Source: Boesenbergia rotunda (lineage: Eukaryota > Streptophyta > Magnoliopsida > Zingiberales > Zingiberaceae). From it: DNA of 64,000 bases. The notes under the pieces are model-generated. The model was given only the letters and a program-made list of their open reading frames with translations. It was not told where the DNA came from and searched no databases. The stretch spans positions 900,349-964,348 of the forward strand of contig JAGFNQ010000844.1 of assembly GCA_024364735.1 (NCBI GenBank). Reading direction: 5' to 3'. The translations under genes and the position numbers were made by a program. Positions 1 through 9,118 of this stretch are shown here, one piece after another (the first letter of the stretch is position 1; each line of letters opens with the position of its first letter).

Positions 1-317
1 TAAGAATGCGAACAGAAAGATCACTTCTTTTCGGTTCCTCGCCGCCTACCCCGTCGGAGGAGAGGGCGGCACTTCCGGCGATGGGAGCAGGAAGGGTTAC
101 ACTCTCCCTAATTCACGCATATTTCTTTCTGTCTTCTCTGCATCTCCTGAATCGAGGTACTGACTTGAGCGTCGGAGTGGGGCTCCGCTAGACTACCTCG
201 GCATGTTCCCCTAACGCTCATGTTAATCTCGCAGGGTGTGAAGTTTTTCCTCCAGCGTCAGCGTCCATGTGAGTGAACCTTGCTGACTGGCCGTCGACGT
301 CGATTCCTTCCGGAACA
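1..317 (+). mobile_element. Tat-lineage Gypsy 5' LTR, 3' portion (copy 1)
   Basis: This stretch is the right-hand part of a long terminal repeat cut by the window start. It ends in CA at 317 and is followed directly by a Gypsy-type primer-binding site. Its last ~210 bases align by eye with the end of the LTR at 19304-19977, sharing blocks such as TGTTAATCTCGCAGGGTGTG and the terminal CCTTCCGGAACA. The two are clearly homologous but carry many differences, so the element is old. The LTR start and its target-site duplication lie outside the window. Confidence 0.85.
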
Positions 318-321
318 AGTT

Positions 322-340
322 TGGCGCCGTCTATGGGAAA
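322..340 (+). other. Primer-binding site of Tat copy 1
   Basis: The sequence TGGCGCCGTCTATGGGAAA begins a few bases after the LTR end. TGGCGCC-type sites are the usual minus-strand primer-binding sites of plant Tat/Athila Gypsy elements. The primer tRNA is not assigned here. Confidence 0.8.
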
Positions 341-366
341 CCAGTAAAGCACCAGAACGAGCACTG

Positions 367-671
367 ATGGCAGAGCCGGCGGGACAATCCATTGTCCTGA
401 CGAAGGAGGAACTGGATTGCTTGATTGCCAACACATCAAAGAGACGCTCGAACATCACCAAATCGAGCACGCCGCCTCACAGCGAGGTGTTTCTGTGCGG
501 GAGGAGATCCCCAAAATCTTCATCTCACACCCCCAACCGCGAAGATCTGTCACACCAACGAGGGGACGTATCAGAGCAGCCCCGGATCACCGGCGAAACA
601 CTCCTGGAGATATTGAGAATGCCAATTCGTAGCCTCTAGCGCGCCGAGACACGAAAATGGACAGGGAAGAG
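367..671 (+). pseudogene. Tat gag, N-terminal fragment (copy 1)
   Basis: The reading frame opens with ATG at 367 (MAEPAGQSIVLTKEEL) and matches the gag start of the second Tat copy at 37946. After about 20 codons (near 430) the homology moves to another frame, where ETLEHHQIEHAASQRG resembles the copy-2 protein, so a frameshift is present. The gag is cut at 676 by the Sirevirus insertion and resumes at 10484. Gag would form the structural core of the particle; this copy cannot encode it. Confidence 0.75.
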
Positions 672-676
672 GGAAG

Positions 677-2031
677 TGTTGGTGCAGTTTGCACTAACGG
701 TCAAACTCGGGTTTTGATGTATGACAAAGTGGTTAAAGTTAGGGTTGTTAGTGTTTAACCCCTTTACTAAGTGTGCAGGGTTGAAAGACTTAGGACCAGA
801 CACCAGGCTGAAGTCCAGGATGGTTGAGTCCTGGCGGGAAGTCCAGTTGGGTCCGCGGGACCTGACAACTGGCTGAAGACCAAGTTGGTTGAGACTTGGC
901 AGGAAGACCAAGGTGGTTGAGCCTTGGCAGGAAGTCCTGGTGGGTCAAGAAGTCAAGTAGAGCTGCACAAGGTAAGTGAGGTAAGTCACTGGAGGAGCGA
1001 ACCAGTGAGGACGCGTTCCCCGTCAAGGGAACAGTAGGCGTCGGTTCGACCTAGGGCTCCATTTCGGAGAACCAAAGTCAGAACCAAGACAGCCCAGGCT
1101 GTATAATTTAACACTTTATTTGCTGTTTTGGACTAACCCTGGATGCAGGACCGAAGGACTGTGTATCTGCAGCTCAGAGAGCCTCAAAGGAGTGAGGCAG
1201 TAGCTGAGCTGGGCGCCCCGGATGTTTCGGGCGCCCCCCAGAGTCAAACAAGTCAGCAGACCAAGAAAAGCCCCGACAGCAGCGCTATTCGGGGCGCCCC
1301 GCGTGTATCGGGCGCCCGCATGTCGGGCGCCCGCGTGTCGCGGGCGCCCACTGTGCCACGCAGAATCAGCTGCCGAAGCTCGCCCTCGCGAAGCCAACGA
1401 GATGAGGTTTTGACCGGTCAAGGGAGGCGCCCCGCGCGCGTCGGGCGCCCCAGTCAAAGGTGATCCCGAAGATAAAGAGATCAAATGCTTGACCGAGAGG
1501 GCTGCGGATCGGCAGCCACGCAGGGGGGCGCCCCGGACGTTCCGGGCGCCCCCAGGGCTATAAATAGAGCCCTCGACCAAGGCTGGAAATACAACACTTC
1601 TTCAAAGCCTCCAAGTTCTTCTACGCTCGCGCCTTGCTCCGGAAACGCTTCACTTCGAGCCGACGACGTCCAGCTGCCCCGAAAGAGTCAACCTACTCCG
1701 GACGTCGGTAAAAAGATAATTTTTTAATATATAGATTGTTGCATTTAATTACTTGAAAGTGTGGGGTTGTCACACTTTCAATTCCTTTGTACTCGCCTAC
1801 TCTATCGGTGTTACCGGTAGAGAGTATTAGTGGATTGCCCAACGGAAAGGTCCGAGGGACCTGGGCCTTCGAGTAGGAGTCGCCGAAGGCTCCGAACGAA
1901 GTAAAAATCGTTGTGTTTGTGTGTTTGTTTTTCGTTTCTTTCGTTTCCGCTGTGCACGCTTTTTAAAGCACTCTGATTTAAATTTAAAAGTCACGTGATT
2001 CACCCCCCCTCTCACGTGCATCGATCCTACA
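677..2031 (+). repeat. Sirevirus 5' LTR (1355 bp)
   Basis: Begins TGTTGGTGCAG and ends ATCCTACA. A TATA box lies at 1559-1566. Upstream, at about 1209-1555, there is an array of about nine GGGCGCCC cores, mostly arranged as inverted pairs separated by 6-10 bases. The last ~30 bases contain GATTCACCCCCCC, a box also found near the 3' end of three other LTRs in this window. Confidence 0.95.
1559..1566 (+). promoter_or_regulatory. TATA box of the Sirevirus LTR promoter
   Basis: TATAAATA lies just downstream of the last GGGCGCCC palindrome and about 470 bases before the LTR end, which suits the U3/R border. The identical box is at 10003-10010 in the 3' LTR. Confidence 0.7.
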
Positions 2032-2033
2032 AG

Positions 2034-2046
2034 TGGTATCAGAGCC
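2034..2046 (+). other. Primer-binding site (initiator tRNA-Met)
   Basis: TGGTATCAGAGCC starts two bases after the 5' LTR. It is the classic Copia site complementary to the 3' end of initiator tRNA-Met. Confidence 0.95.
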
Positions 2047-2303
2047 TGGTACGCTCTGTATCGGTGCAACCACCATAAGAGCCGGGGGAAATCCAGTTTT
2101 TTTTCGAGTTTTGGTTTTTCGCTACACTTGATCTAAATTAGGTATTGTTGCCTAGATTTGGATTATTTTTTCCGTTCGTTTGATTTTACTCGAATTTGGT
2201 GCAACACCATTTCGAGTCACTCTTTCTCTCTCTTCTCCTTTTTCTACCACACTACTAATCCAAGACCTAGTCTTGGGACAAGTTTTTGTGTAGTCTATTT
2301 CAG

Positions 2304-3974
2304 ATGGCTCAAGGTGAAGGCTATAGCACTGCCCGCCCTCCCCTCTTTAATGGGGAAGACTTTCCCTACTGGAAGAGAAGGATGGAGGTTTATCTGAAGA
2401 CCGACATGGATCAGTGGTTTGCAGTTCAAACAGGCTACACACCGCCAATGGATGAGGGAAATAATGCTCCACTGAAGCCCGACAGATGGAACCCAGAGAT
2501 GAAGAAAAAGGCTCAGACCGAGTTCAAAGCCCAGAACACCCTCCAGTGCGGACTTACCAAAGAGGAGCTAAACAGAATTGGACCAACCGACTCAGCAAAG
2601 GAGCTATGGGACAAATTAATTGAACTACATGAAGGCACCTCTGATGCCAAGGTAACAAAAAGGGATTTACTTTTAAATAAGTTATTTAATATAAAAATGC
2701 AGGAAGGAGAATCTGCAAGCCAACTCCACGCCCGGATCAAGGACATACTGAATGGACTCCACATGATCGGGCACAAACAGGAGAACCGGGACATCATAAG
2801 GTATGCGTTAAATGCGTTCCCTAGAAATTCACTATGGGCATCTATTATAGATGCCTATAAAATTTCTAGGAACCTTTCAAAAATTAATCTGGATGAACTA
2901 TTTTGTGAATTAGAGTTGCATGAGCAAACTAACGCCAAGGTCGAGAAAGGGCTAGCTTTATTTGCAGGTTCACCAAAAGAAGCCAAATCAAAGAGAAAAA
3001 TTCAAGAAGAAACTGAAGATAAGTCAGACTCTGACTCAGATGAAGAAGAACAACTGGTGAACTTGGTAAGAAAAATGTTCACCAGAAGGAAGAACAAATT
3101 TTCAAAGAAAGATATTCAAAAGGTAATGAAGCCCTCCAGCACTGAAGGTAAAAGCAAAATGATCTGCTTCGGCTGTAACAGAAAAGGGCACTTCAAACAT
3201 GAATGCCCTTACAAGAAGGAGAACCAACCCACTAAGAACAAAAAGAAGAAGGCTCTTCAAGCCACGTGGGATGAAAGCTCGGACGATTCCGACGATGAAC
3301 AACCGAAGAATGCAAGCTACCTCGCACTGATGGCAACCGGACCAGAATCGGACTCGGAGCAAGACGAGGATTCCGAATACGAGTCGAGCCAAGAGATCGG
3401 ACTATTTTCAGACGGCTCTACTAAGGTATATTTAGATTCAGTAAATGAAAAGTTCTTTAAAATTATTTCTGTCTTAAATAAAAAATTGCTTGCATCTGAA
3501 TCTAGAAATGACCAGCTCCTTAAGGAAAATCAAGACCTTAAGGAGCAATTAATTAATACCAGAACATTAACCGAACAAACTCAAAATCAAAAATTAATTG
3601 AGCTTGAAACTGAAAACTCAACCCTAAAGGGCGAAGTCCTAAAACTTAAGGATCTACTAGCAACTTTCACAACCCGATCCAAGAACCTTGACCTTATTCT
3701 TGGATCACAAAAGGGCATGTACAACAAATCTGGGATAGGATATAAATCAAGATCGAACCAAAGATCCTTTATCTCCTTTATCCACCCCCGCAAAAATCAA
3801 CGAAAAGCGTGGGTTCCGAAAGCTTATCTAACAAAGCAAGTAGGTCAGAATCAATTTTATGTCCCAAAAAGGGACATCCATTACATTGACCCTAGACATC
3901 CAGTCTACAATTTAGGGGGAGGCTCCAAACTAGTTGGCACCTCAAAATCAGCCTTTGCCCAGGTGGGCACTTAG
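2304..3974 (+). CDS. gag: Sirevirus Gag polyprotein
   Basis: Capsid/nucleocapsid protein of the element, about 556 codons from the ATG at 2304; an in-frame TTG at 2286 is a less likely start. The N-terminal part carries the WKRRMEVYLK region usual at the start of Copia gags, followed by a helical UBN2-like gag domain. A CCHC zinc knuckle, CFGCNRKGHFKHECP (C-x2-C-x4-H-x4-C), lies near residue 290. After it come acidic Ser/Asp/Glu-rich stretches and a predicted coiled coil (about residues 380-460, LLASESRNDQLLKENQDLKE), typical of Sirevirus gags. The frame is uninterrupted up to TAG at 3972-3974. The codons just before the stop contain CAG|GTGGGC, a possible splice donor. Confidence 0.9.
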   Translation: MAQGEGYSTARPPLFNGEDFPYWKRRMEVYLKTDMDQWFAVQTGYTPPMDEGNNAPLKPDRWNPEMKKKAQTEFKAQNTLQCGLTKEELNRIGPTDSAKELWDKLIELHEGTSDAKVTKRDLLLNKLFNIKMQEGESASQLHARIKDILNGLHMIGHKQENRDIIRYALNAFPRNSLWASIIDAYKISRNLSKINLDELFCELELHEQTNAKVEKGLALFAGSPKEAKSKRKIQEETEDKSDSDSDEEEQLVNLVRKMFTRRKNKFSKKDIQKVMKPSSTEGKSKMICFGCNRKGHFKHECPYKKENQPTKNKKKKALQATWDESSDDSDDEQPKNASYLALMATGPESDSEQDEDSEYESSQEIGLFSDGSTKVYLDSVNEKFFKIISVLNKKLLASESRNDQLLKENQDLKEQLINTRTLTEQTQNQKLIELETENSTLKGEVLKLKDLLATFTTRSKNLDLILGSQKGMYNKSGIGYKSRSNQRSFISFIHPRKNQRKAWVPKAYLTKQVGQNQFYVPKRDIHYIDPRHPVYNLGGGSKLVGTSKSAFAQVGT

Positions 3975-5064
3975 GACTAGCTTCAAAGTTAATTTGACTC
4001 TTGTACTATTTAGTACCAGGGTTTTCAATGAGTAAGTTAAAAGTCCAACTTCTGTAAGCGGCTTTGCCTAGAAAATGGTTGTTGCTCCAATAAGGCTTCG
4101 GCCAAAGAAGGCCACTGTGCCTCGCCATGGCCTGGAAGCCAATTATTGAAGTGTACTTTTAACTTACTACTTGTTGAACTTGGATCTAACACAAGGTCAA
4201 GTTAACTTTTCTAAACAAACTCAAAATCATCTCACAAAATCATAGGACTCCCTTGATTGATGACTTAGACCGAGTGAGATGAATAAGGATAACCAAATTC
4301 AAATTATTGATTGATAACTCAACATTCAAATTAAAATTCAAATTCAAATTCAAAAATTAAAATTCAAATTCAAATTAAAATTCAATTCAAAATTAAATTA
4401 AATTAAAATTCAAAAATTAAAATTAAAATTAAAATTCAAATTAAAATTCAAATTCAAATTCAAAATTAAAATTAAAATTCAAATTAAAATTAAAATTAAA
4501 TTAAATTCAAAATTAAAATTAAAATTAAAATTAAAATTAAAATTCAAATTCAAAAATTAAATTCAAATTCAAATTAAAATTAATTCAAAAATTAAATTAA
4601 AATTAAAATTCAAATTCAAATTAAAATTAAAATTCAATTTCAAAAATTAAGATTAAAATTAAAATTCAAATTCAAATTAAAATTAAAATTCAATTTCAAA
4701 AATTAAGATTAAAATTAAAATTCAAATTCAAATTAAAATTCAATTTCAAAAATTAAGATTAAAATTCAAATTCAAATTCAAATTCAAAAATTAAAATTCA
4801 AAATTCAAATTAAAATTAAAATTAAAATTCAAATTAAAATTAAAGTTAAAATTCAAAAATTAAAATTAAAATTAAAATTCAAATTAAAATTCAATTTCAA
4901 AAATTAAGATTAAAATTAAAATTCAAATTCAAATTCGAAAATAAAAATCAAATTCAAAGTCAAACTTAACATAACTCAAATTTAAAATTCAAACTCAAGT
5001 GTTTAAATCTTTTTAGATTTTTTCAAAAACTCAACCTAGGTCTAAACCGTTTACTTAACTGTAG
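3963..5064 (+). other. AT-rich gag-pol spacer, intron-like
   Basis: A 1102-bp non-coding spacer with stops in the forward frames separates gag from the protease. Its left border reads CAG|GTGGGC and its right border TTAACTGTAG|GAAAAT. Both borders fall between codons, so removal would put gag and protease in one frame. The first ~350 bases are mixed sequence including a GC-richer block (about 4055-4145). The rest is very AT-rich, as plant introns are. Splicing is an inference; the spacer could simply be filler separating two translation units. Confidence 0.5.
4320..4960 (+). repeat. Low-complexity TTCAAA/TTAAAA tract
   Basis: About 640 bases built almost wholly from interleaved AAATTC, AAATTA and AAAATT hexamers with occasional longer local duplications (for example around 4630-4760). 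It contains almost no G. It lies inside the gag-pol spacer. Confidence 0.9.
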
Positions 5065-6297
5065 GAAAATAAATGGATCATTGACAGTGGATGCTCCAGA
5101 CACATGACTGGGGATCCCACCAAATTTACAGAACTCAAGTACAAAAGACTAGGGACTGTTGCTTTTGGAAACAACGGTAAACTTAAGGTAATTGGCCTAG
5201 GCAATATTGAACTTGAGTCTGATTTCATAATAACAAATGTATTACTTGTTGAAAATTTCAACTTCAATTTACTAAGCATTAGCCAATTGTGTGACACTGG
5301 TTATAAGGTTAGGTTCCTATCCAATGAATGTCTGATCAAACACAATGACAACCCAAACATCACACTTAGAGGACTTAGGCACAATAACATTTATGAAATT
5401 AAGTTAACCTGTCCCTTAGAAAACTGCCTCTTAACCCATAAGGATGAGACTTGGCTCTGGCATAGGAGACTTTCACACACTCACTTCAGAAAACTACCTA
5501 AACTAAATGGTTTAGTTAGAGGCCTACCAAAGTTATCTAACCTTGAGTCAACCTTATGTAATGCTTGTCAACAAGGAAAACAAACTAGGTCAACCCACAA
5601 ACCAACTAATCAAACTCAAACCAAGTCAATTCTGGAATTAATTCACCTAGACCTATTTGACTCACATGGGGTTAAATCAATTAATGGTAACCTATACTGC
5701 CTAGTAATTATAGATGACTATTCAAGATTTACCTGGGTAAAATTCTTAAAAAATAAAGATGAAACGTTTGATATACTCACTCAATTTTGTAAATTAACAG
5801 AAAATGAAAAAGGGATTAAAATCAAAAGACTTAGGAGCGATAATGGCGGAGAATTCAAAAATCACAAATTTAATCAATTTTGTCTAGAAAAAGGCTACCA
5901 TCACGAATTCTCTTGCCCTAAAACACCTCAACAAAATGGAGTTGTAGAAAGGAAAAATAGAACACTACAAGAAGCAGCTAGAACAATGCTTAATGAATAC
6001 AACTTACCTAAATACCTTTGGGCTGAGGCTGTTAGTACAGCTTGTTATGTACAAAATAGAATAACTCTAATTAAAAACCTAGGAAAGACCTCTTTTGAAA
6101 TCTATTATAACAAACAACCTAACATTAAATACCTTAAAGTATTTGGATGTAAAGTCTATATCTTAAATACTAGAGAACACTTAGGAAAATTTACTTCTAA
6201 GGTTGAGGAAGGTATCTTTGTAGGTTATTCCCTTACCAGTAGAGCCTATAGAGTTTATAACAAGATTACCCTAAAAATTGAAGAAACTACAAATTAA
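5065..6297 (+). CDS. pol: Sirevirus protease core and integrase
   Basis: The frame opens right after TAG at 5062-5064. It has no ATG until 5104, so it is expected to be made as part of a larger polyprotein. The first residues contain IDSGCSRHMTGD, the Copia protease active-site region (D-S-G). The GAG-pre-integrase zinc finger follows, with histidines in LWHRRLSHTH and cysteines in CNACQQGK. The integrase core has the D-D-E triad in HLDLFDS, RSDNGGEF and NGVVERKN. A C-terminal VFGCKVYIL block matches the family. The frame ends at TAA 6295-6297 where homology moves one base back into the frame that continues to 8099. Integrase would insert the cDNA; this broken copy cannot make a continuous Pol. 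Confidence 0.85.
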   Translation, partial: ENKWIIDSGCSRHMTGDPTKFTELKYKRLGTVAFGNNGKLKVIGLGNIELESDFIITNVLLVENFNFNLLSISQLCDTGYKVRFLSNECLIKHNDNPNITLRGLRHNNIYEIKLTCPLENCLLTHKDETWLWHRRLSHTHFRKLPKLNGLVRGLPKLSNLESTLCNACQQGKQTRSTHKPTNQTQTKSILELIHLDLFDSHGVKSINGNLYCLVIIDDYSRFTWVKFLKNKDETFDILTQFCKLTENEKGIKIKRLRSDNGGEFKNHKFNQFCLEKGYHHEFSCPKTPQQNGVVERKNRTLQEAARTMLNEYNLPKYLWAEAVSTACYVQNRITLIKNLGKTSFEIYYNKQPNIKYLKVFGCKVYILNTREHLGKFTSKVEEGIFVGYSLTSRAYRVYNKITLKIEETTN

Positions 6298-8099
6298 AAT
6301 TTGATGAAAAATCTGACCCAAATAACTCTGATCAAACCACCTACCAACCAATTGACTTTGTTAGATCCAGTACTGACCCTGATGAAAGGCCAATTGAGGA
6401 CCAAAACGATGATCTAACTGAACCCACACCTGAAACTGAACCTAACCAACCCAGAACTGTACGAGTTAGCTCAGACCACCCAACTAATCAAATCTTAGGT
6501 AATCCAGAACTAAGGGTTCAGACTAGATCAGCTTTTAGGAACCTTAGTCAAATTGCATTGATTTCAAAAATTGAACCCAAGTCTATAGAAGAGTCCTTAC
6601 TTGACCCTGATTGGATCATAGCCATGCAGGAAGAGTTAGCCCAATTTGAACGTAGTCAAGTCTGGGACTTAGTACCCTTACCTAAAGGCAAGAAATTTAT
6701 TGAAACTAAATGGGTCTTTAGGAATAAACTTAACGAACAAGGAGAAACAGTCAGGAATAAGGCTAGGCTAGTAGCTAAGGGGTTTAGCCAAGTAGAAGGT
6801 CTAGATTATGATGAAACCTATGCTCCTGTAGCTAGACTTGAATCCATTAGAATGCTCTTAAGTTATGTAGCCCATAAGGGGTTTAAGCTTTTTCAAATGG
6901 ATGTTAAGTTAGCCTTCCTAAATGGCCTAATTAAAGAAGAGGTTTATGTAGGTCAACCCCCTGGTTTTGAAAGCTTAGAACACCCTGACTATGTCTTTAG
7001 ACTTAAGAAAGCCCTATATGGACTTAAGCAAGCACCTAGGGCCTGGTATGAAAGACTGTCTAACTACTTAGTTTCAAAAGGTTTTAACCAAGGCAAAATT
7101 GACCCAACACTATTTGTCAAAACCCTAAAAAATGATATTTTTGTAGCCCAAGTATATGTAGATGATATAGTATTTGGCTCAACCAACTCAGACTTTTTAC
7201 AAGATTTCACAAAGATAATGGAAACTGAATTTGAAATGAGTTTAGTAGGTCAATTAACTTTCTTTTTAGGGCTACAAATAAAACAGACCAGTGATGGTAC
7301 TTTTGTCTATCAACAAAAATACACTAAAGAATTACTTAGAAAATTTGGAATGGATAATGCTAAAGAAATTAAGACACCTATGGCTACCAATCAAACTATA
7401 GACAGTGACCCAAAAGGCAAACCTGTTGACCTTAAGTACTATAGAAGTGCTATAGGAACCCTACTTTACTTAACTGCAAGTAGACCTGATATTCTTTTTG
7501 CAGTTAGTATGTGTGCTAGGTATCAAACATGTGCTAAGGAGTCACACCTAACCTTAGTTAAAAGAATATTTAGGTACCTTAAAGGAACAGAAAGATTAGG
7601 AATTTGGTACCCTAGAACAACCCAGTTTGAGCTTATTGGATATTCTGACTCAGACTATGCTGGCTGTAAATTAGACAGAAAAAGTATCAGTGGTGGATGC
7701 CAGCTTCTAGGACCCTCACCAGTTAGTTGGTTCAGTAGAAAACAACATTGTGTTGCCCTATCCACCACTGAAGCTGAGTACATAGCTATGGGTGAGTGTG
7801 TAGCCCAACTACTCTGGATGATGCATACCCTAAAGGACCTTCACTTAGATTTTAAACAAGTCAAAATTTTTATAGACAACCTAAGTTCAATCAATTTAAC
7901 CAAAAACCCAATCCACCACTCTAGGACCAAACATATAGAAATCAAACACCATTTTGTCAGAGATCATGTAAATAAAGGAGAAATTGAACTTAACCATGTT
8001 GAATCTAAGTCTAACCTAGCTGATATATTTACCAAACCACTTCCTGAATCTGAATTTAGCAACTTAAGAAGGTTAATAGGAATGTGTGTTATAGACTAG
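6294..8099 (+). CDS. pol: Sirevirus reverse transcriptase and RNase H
   Basis: About 600 open codons, in a different frame from the integrase segment. The beginning is the acidic Pro/Glu/Asp linker (about 6300-6480) seen between INT and RT in Sireviruses. RT starts near 6600 (EPKSIEESLLDPDWI, then WVFRNKL). The catalytic block is QVYVDDIVFGS near 7150-7180 (Y-V-D-D). RNase H includes SDSDYAGCKLDRKS and ALSTTEAEYIA, with conserved acidic residues present. The frame closes at TAG 8097-8099. The only lesion seen is the frameshift at about 6291-6297. Confidence 0.9.
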   Translation, partial: LKFDEKSDPNNSDQTTYQPIDFVRSSTDPDERPIEDQNDDLTEPTPETEPNQPRTVRVSSDHPTNQILGNPELRVQTRSAFRNLSQIALISKIEPKSIEESLLDPDWIIAMQEELAQFERSQVWDLVPLPKGKKFIETKWVFRNKLNEQGETVRNKARLVAKGFSQVEGLDYDETYAPVARLESIRMLLSYVAHKGFKLFQMDVKLAFLNGLIKEEVYVGQPPGFESLEHPDYVFRLKKALYGLKQAPRAWYERLSNYLVSKGFNQGKIDPTLFVKTLKNDIFVAQVYVDDIVFGSTNSDFLQDFTKIMETEFEMSLVGQLTFFLGLQIKQTSDGTFVYQQKYTKELLRKFGMDNAKEIKTPMATNQTIDSDPKGKPVDLKYYRSAIGTLLYLTASRPDILFAVSMCARYQTCAKESHLTLVKRIFRYLKGTERLGIWYPRTTQFELIGYSDSDYAGCKLDRKSISGGCQLLGPSPVSWFSRKQHCVALSTTEAEYIAMGECVAQLLWMMHTLKDLHLDFKQVKIFIDNLSSINLTKNPIHHSRTKHIEIKHHFVRDHVNKGEIELNHVESKSNLADIFTKPLPESEFSNLRRLIGMCVID

Positions 8100-8636
8100 G
8101 ACTGACCTGATAAGCTTAAGTTGACTTTTGGTTTAACTAATTAAGCTTGTGAGTTTAAAAACATGGATCTTTCAAACCTGTTTTTCAAAAGTTTATTGCC
8201 TTTCAAAATTTAACTTAAACACGGACTTTTCAAACTTGTTTTTCAAGAACTTTATTGTCTTTCAAAATTTGATTTTCAAAACTGGCAGACTTAGCCTAAG
8301 CTTGACCCCTAGAATTGCATGAACCTATAGATTTAGGTAGCCGCATCTCACAAAACACATTAAGATTAACTTGTTTGTGTTTGCAAAAACATAGAACGGT
8401 TGTGAGATGCATAGGACTCTGCCTGGACTTCCGAATGCTTAAGTCAGTGCATCACAGTAAGTCTGGGCGTAAAATACCAACATTACAGTGATCAAGTCAA
8501 GTAGTCTTGCACTAAAATCTGAGCTAGACATTATTACCTGACTTGACTAACCCTGTGAACACTACTATCATCTAGATAGTTAGTCAGTAACTAGAGTTAG
8601 ACACATGAAAAGATACCACAATCATTACTTGGTCCA

Positions 8637-9117
8637 GGGGGAGCTGAGGTCAAAATACTTTTTCAAAATATCATTTTTGACAAAACACCTTTGAAAATTT
8701 TGATAAAAGTTGATAAAGATTGAGAGGGAATTCCAACTAATCCCTTAAAACATTTTTTATTAAGATTGATATTTTGAAAGAAAATTTTTTATGAGCTAAG
8801 TAAATAGATTTAAGACTTGTTTATTTCTAACACTTAGCCTATATTTCTACTCCCTTACACTTGTTATGCCTAATTTTTGATGAATGACAAAGGGGGAGAG
8901 TAGGGTAAAGGGTTAGAAAATTGCAAACAGCATGCTTATTTTACAGTTAATTACAGTTAATTAATTCTGCTTTCTTGTATGCTGTAACTTTCATACCTAT
9001 GCTTATGTTATATTATTTGCATGTTTATGTTATATTATTTGCATGTTTATGCAAGTTCATATCTGCTGTTTTTTTCTAACTTTAACCTGAGTTGTCAATA
9101 CATCAAAAAGGGGGAGA
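8637..9117 (+). other. Polypurine tract and upstream duplicates
   Basis: The functional tract, AAAAAGGGGGAGA at 9105-9117, sits one base before the 3' LTR. Two more copies of the GGGGGAG core occur upstream at 8637-8643 and within AAAGGGGGAG at 8889-8898. Several purine tracts before the 3' LTR are a reported Sirevirus trait. The 8100-9100 region is otherwise AT-rich 3' untranslated sequence with no ORF of note. Confidence 0.75.
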
Positions 9118-9118
9118 T

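Noticed and set aside
1116..1580. A 154-codon minus-strand frame in the Sirevirus LTR, with a near-copy in the 3' LTR
   Set aside because: It is the GC-rich palindrome array read as Gly/Ala/Pro/Arg-rich peptide; it lies in LTR non-coding DNA and is interrupted by indels in the other LTR.
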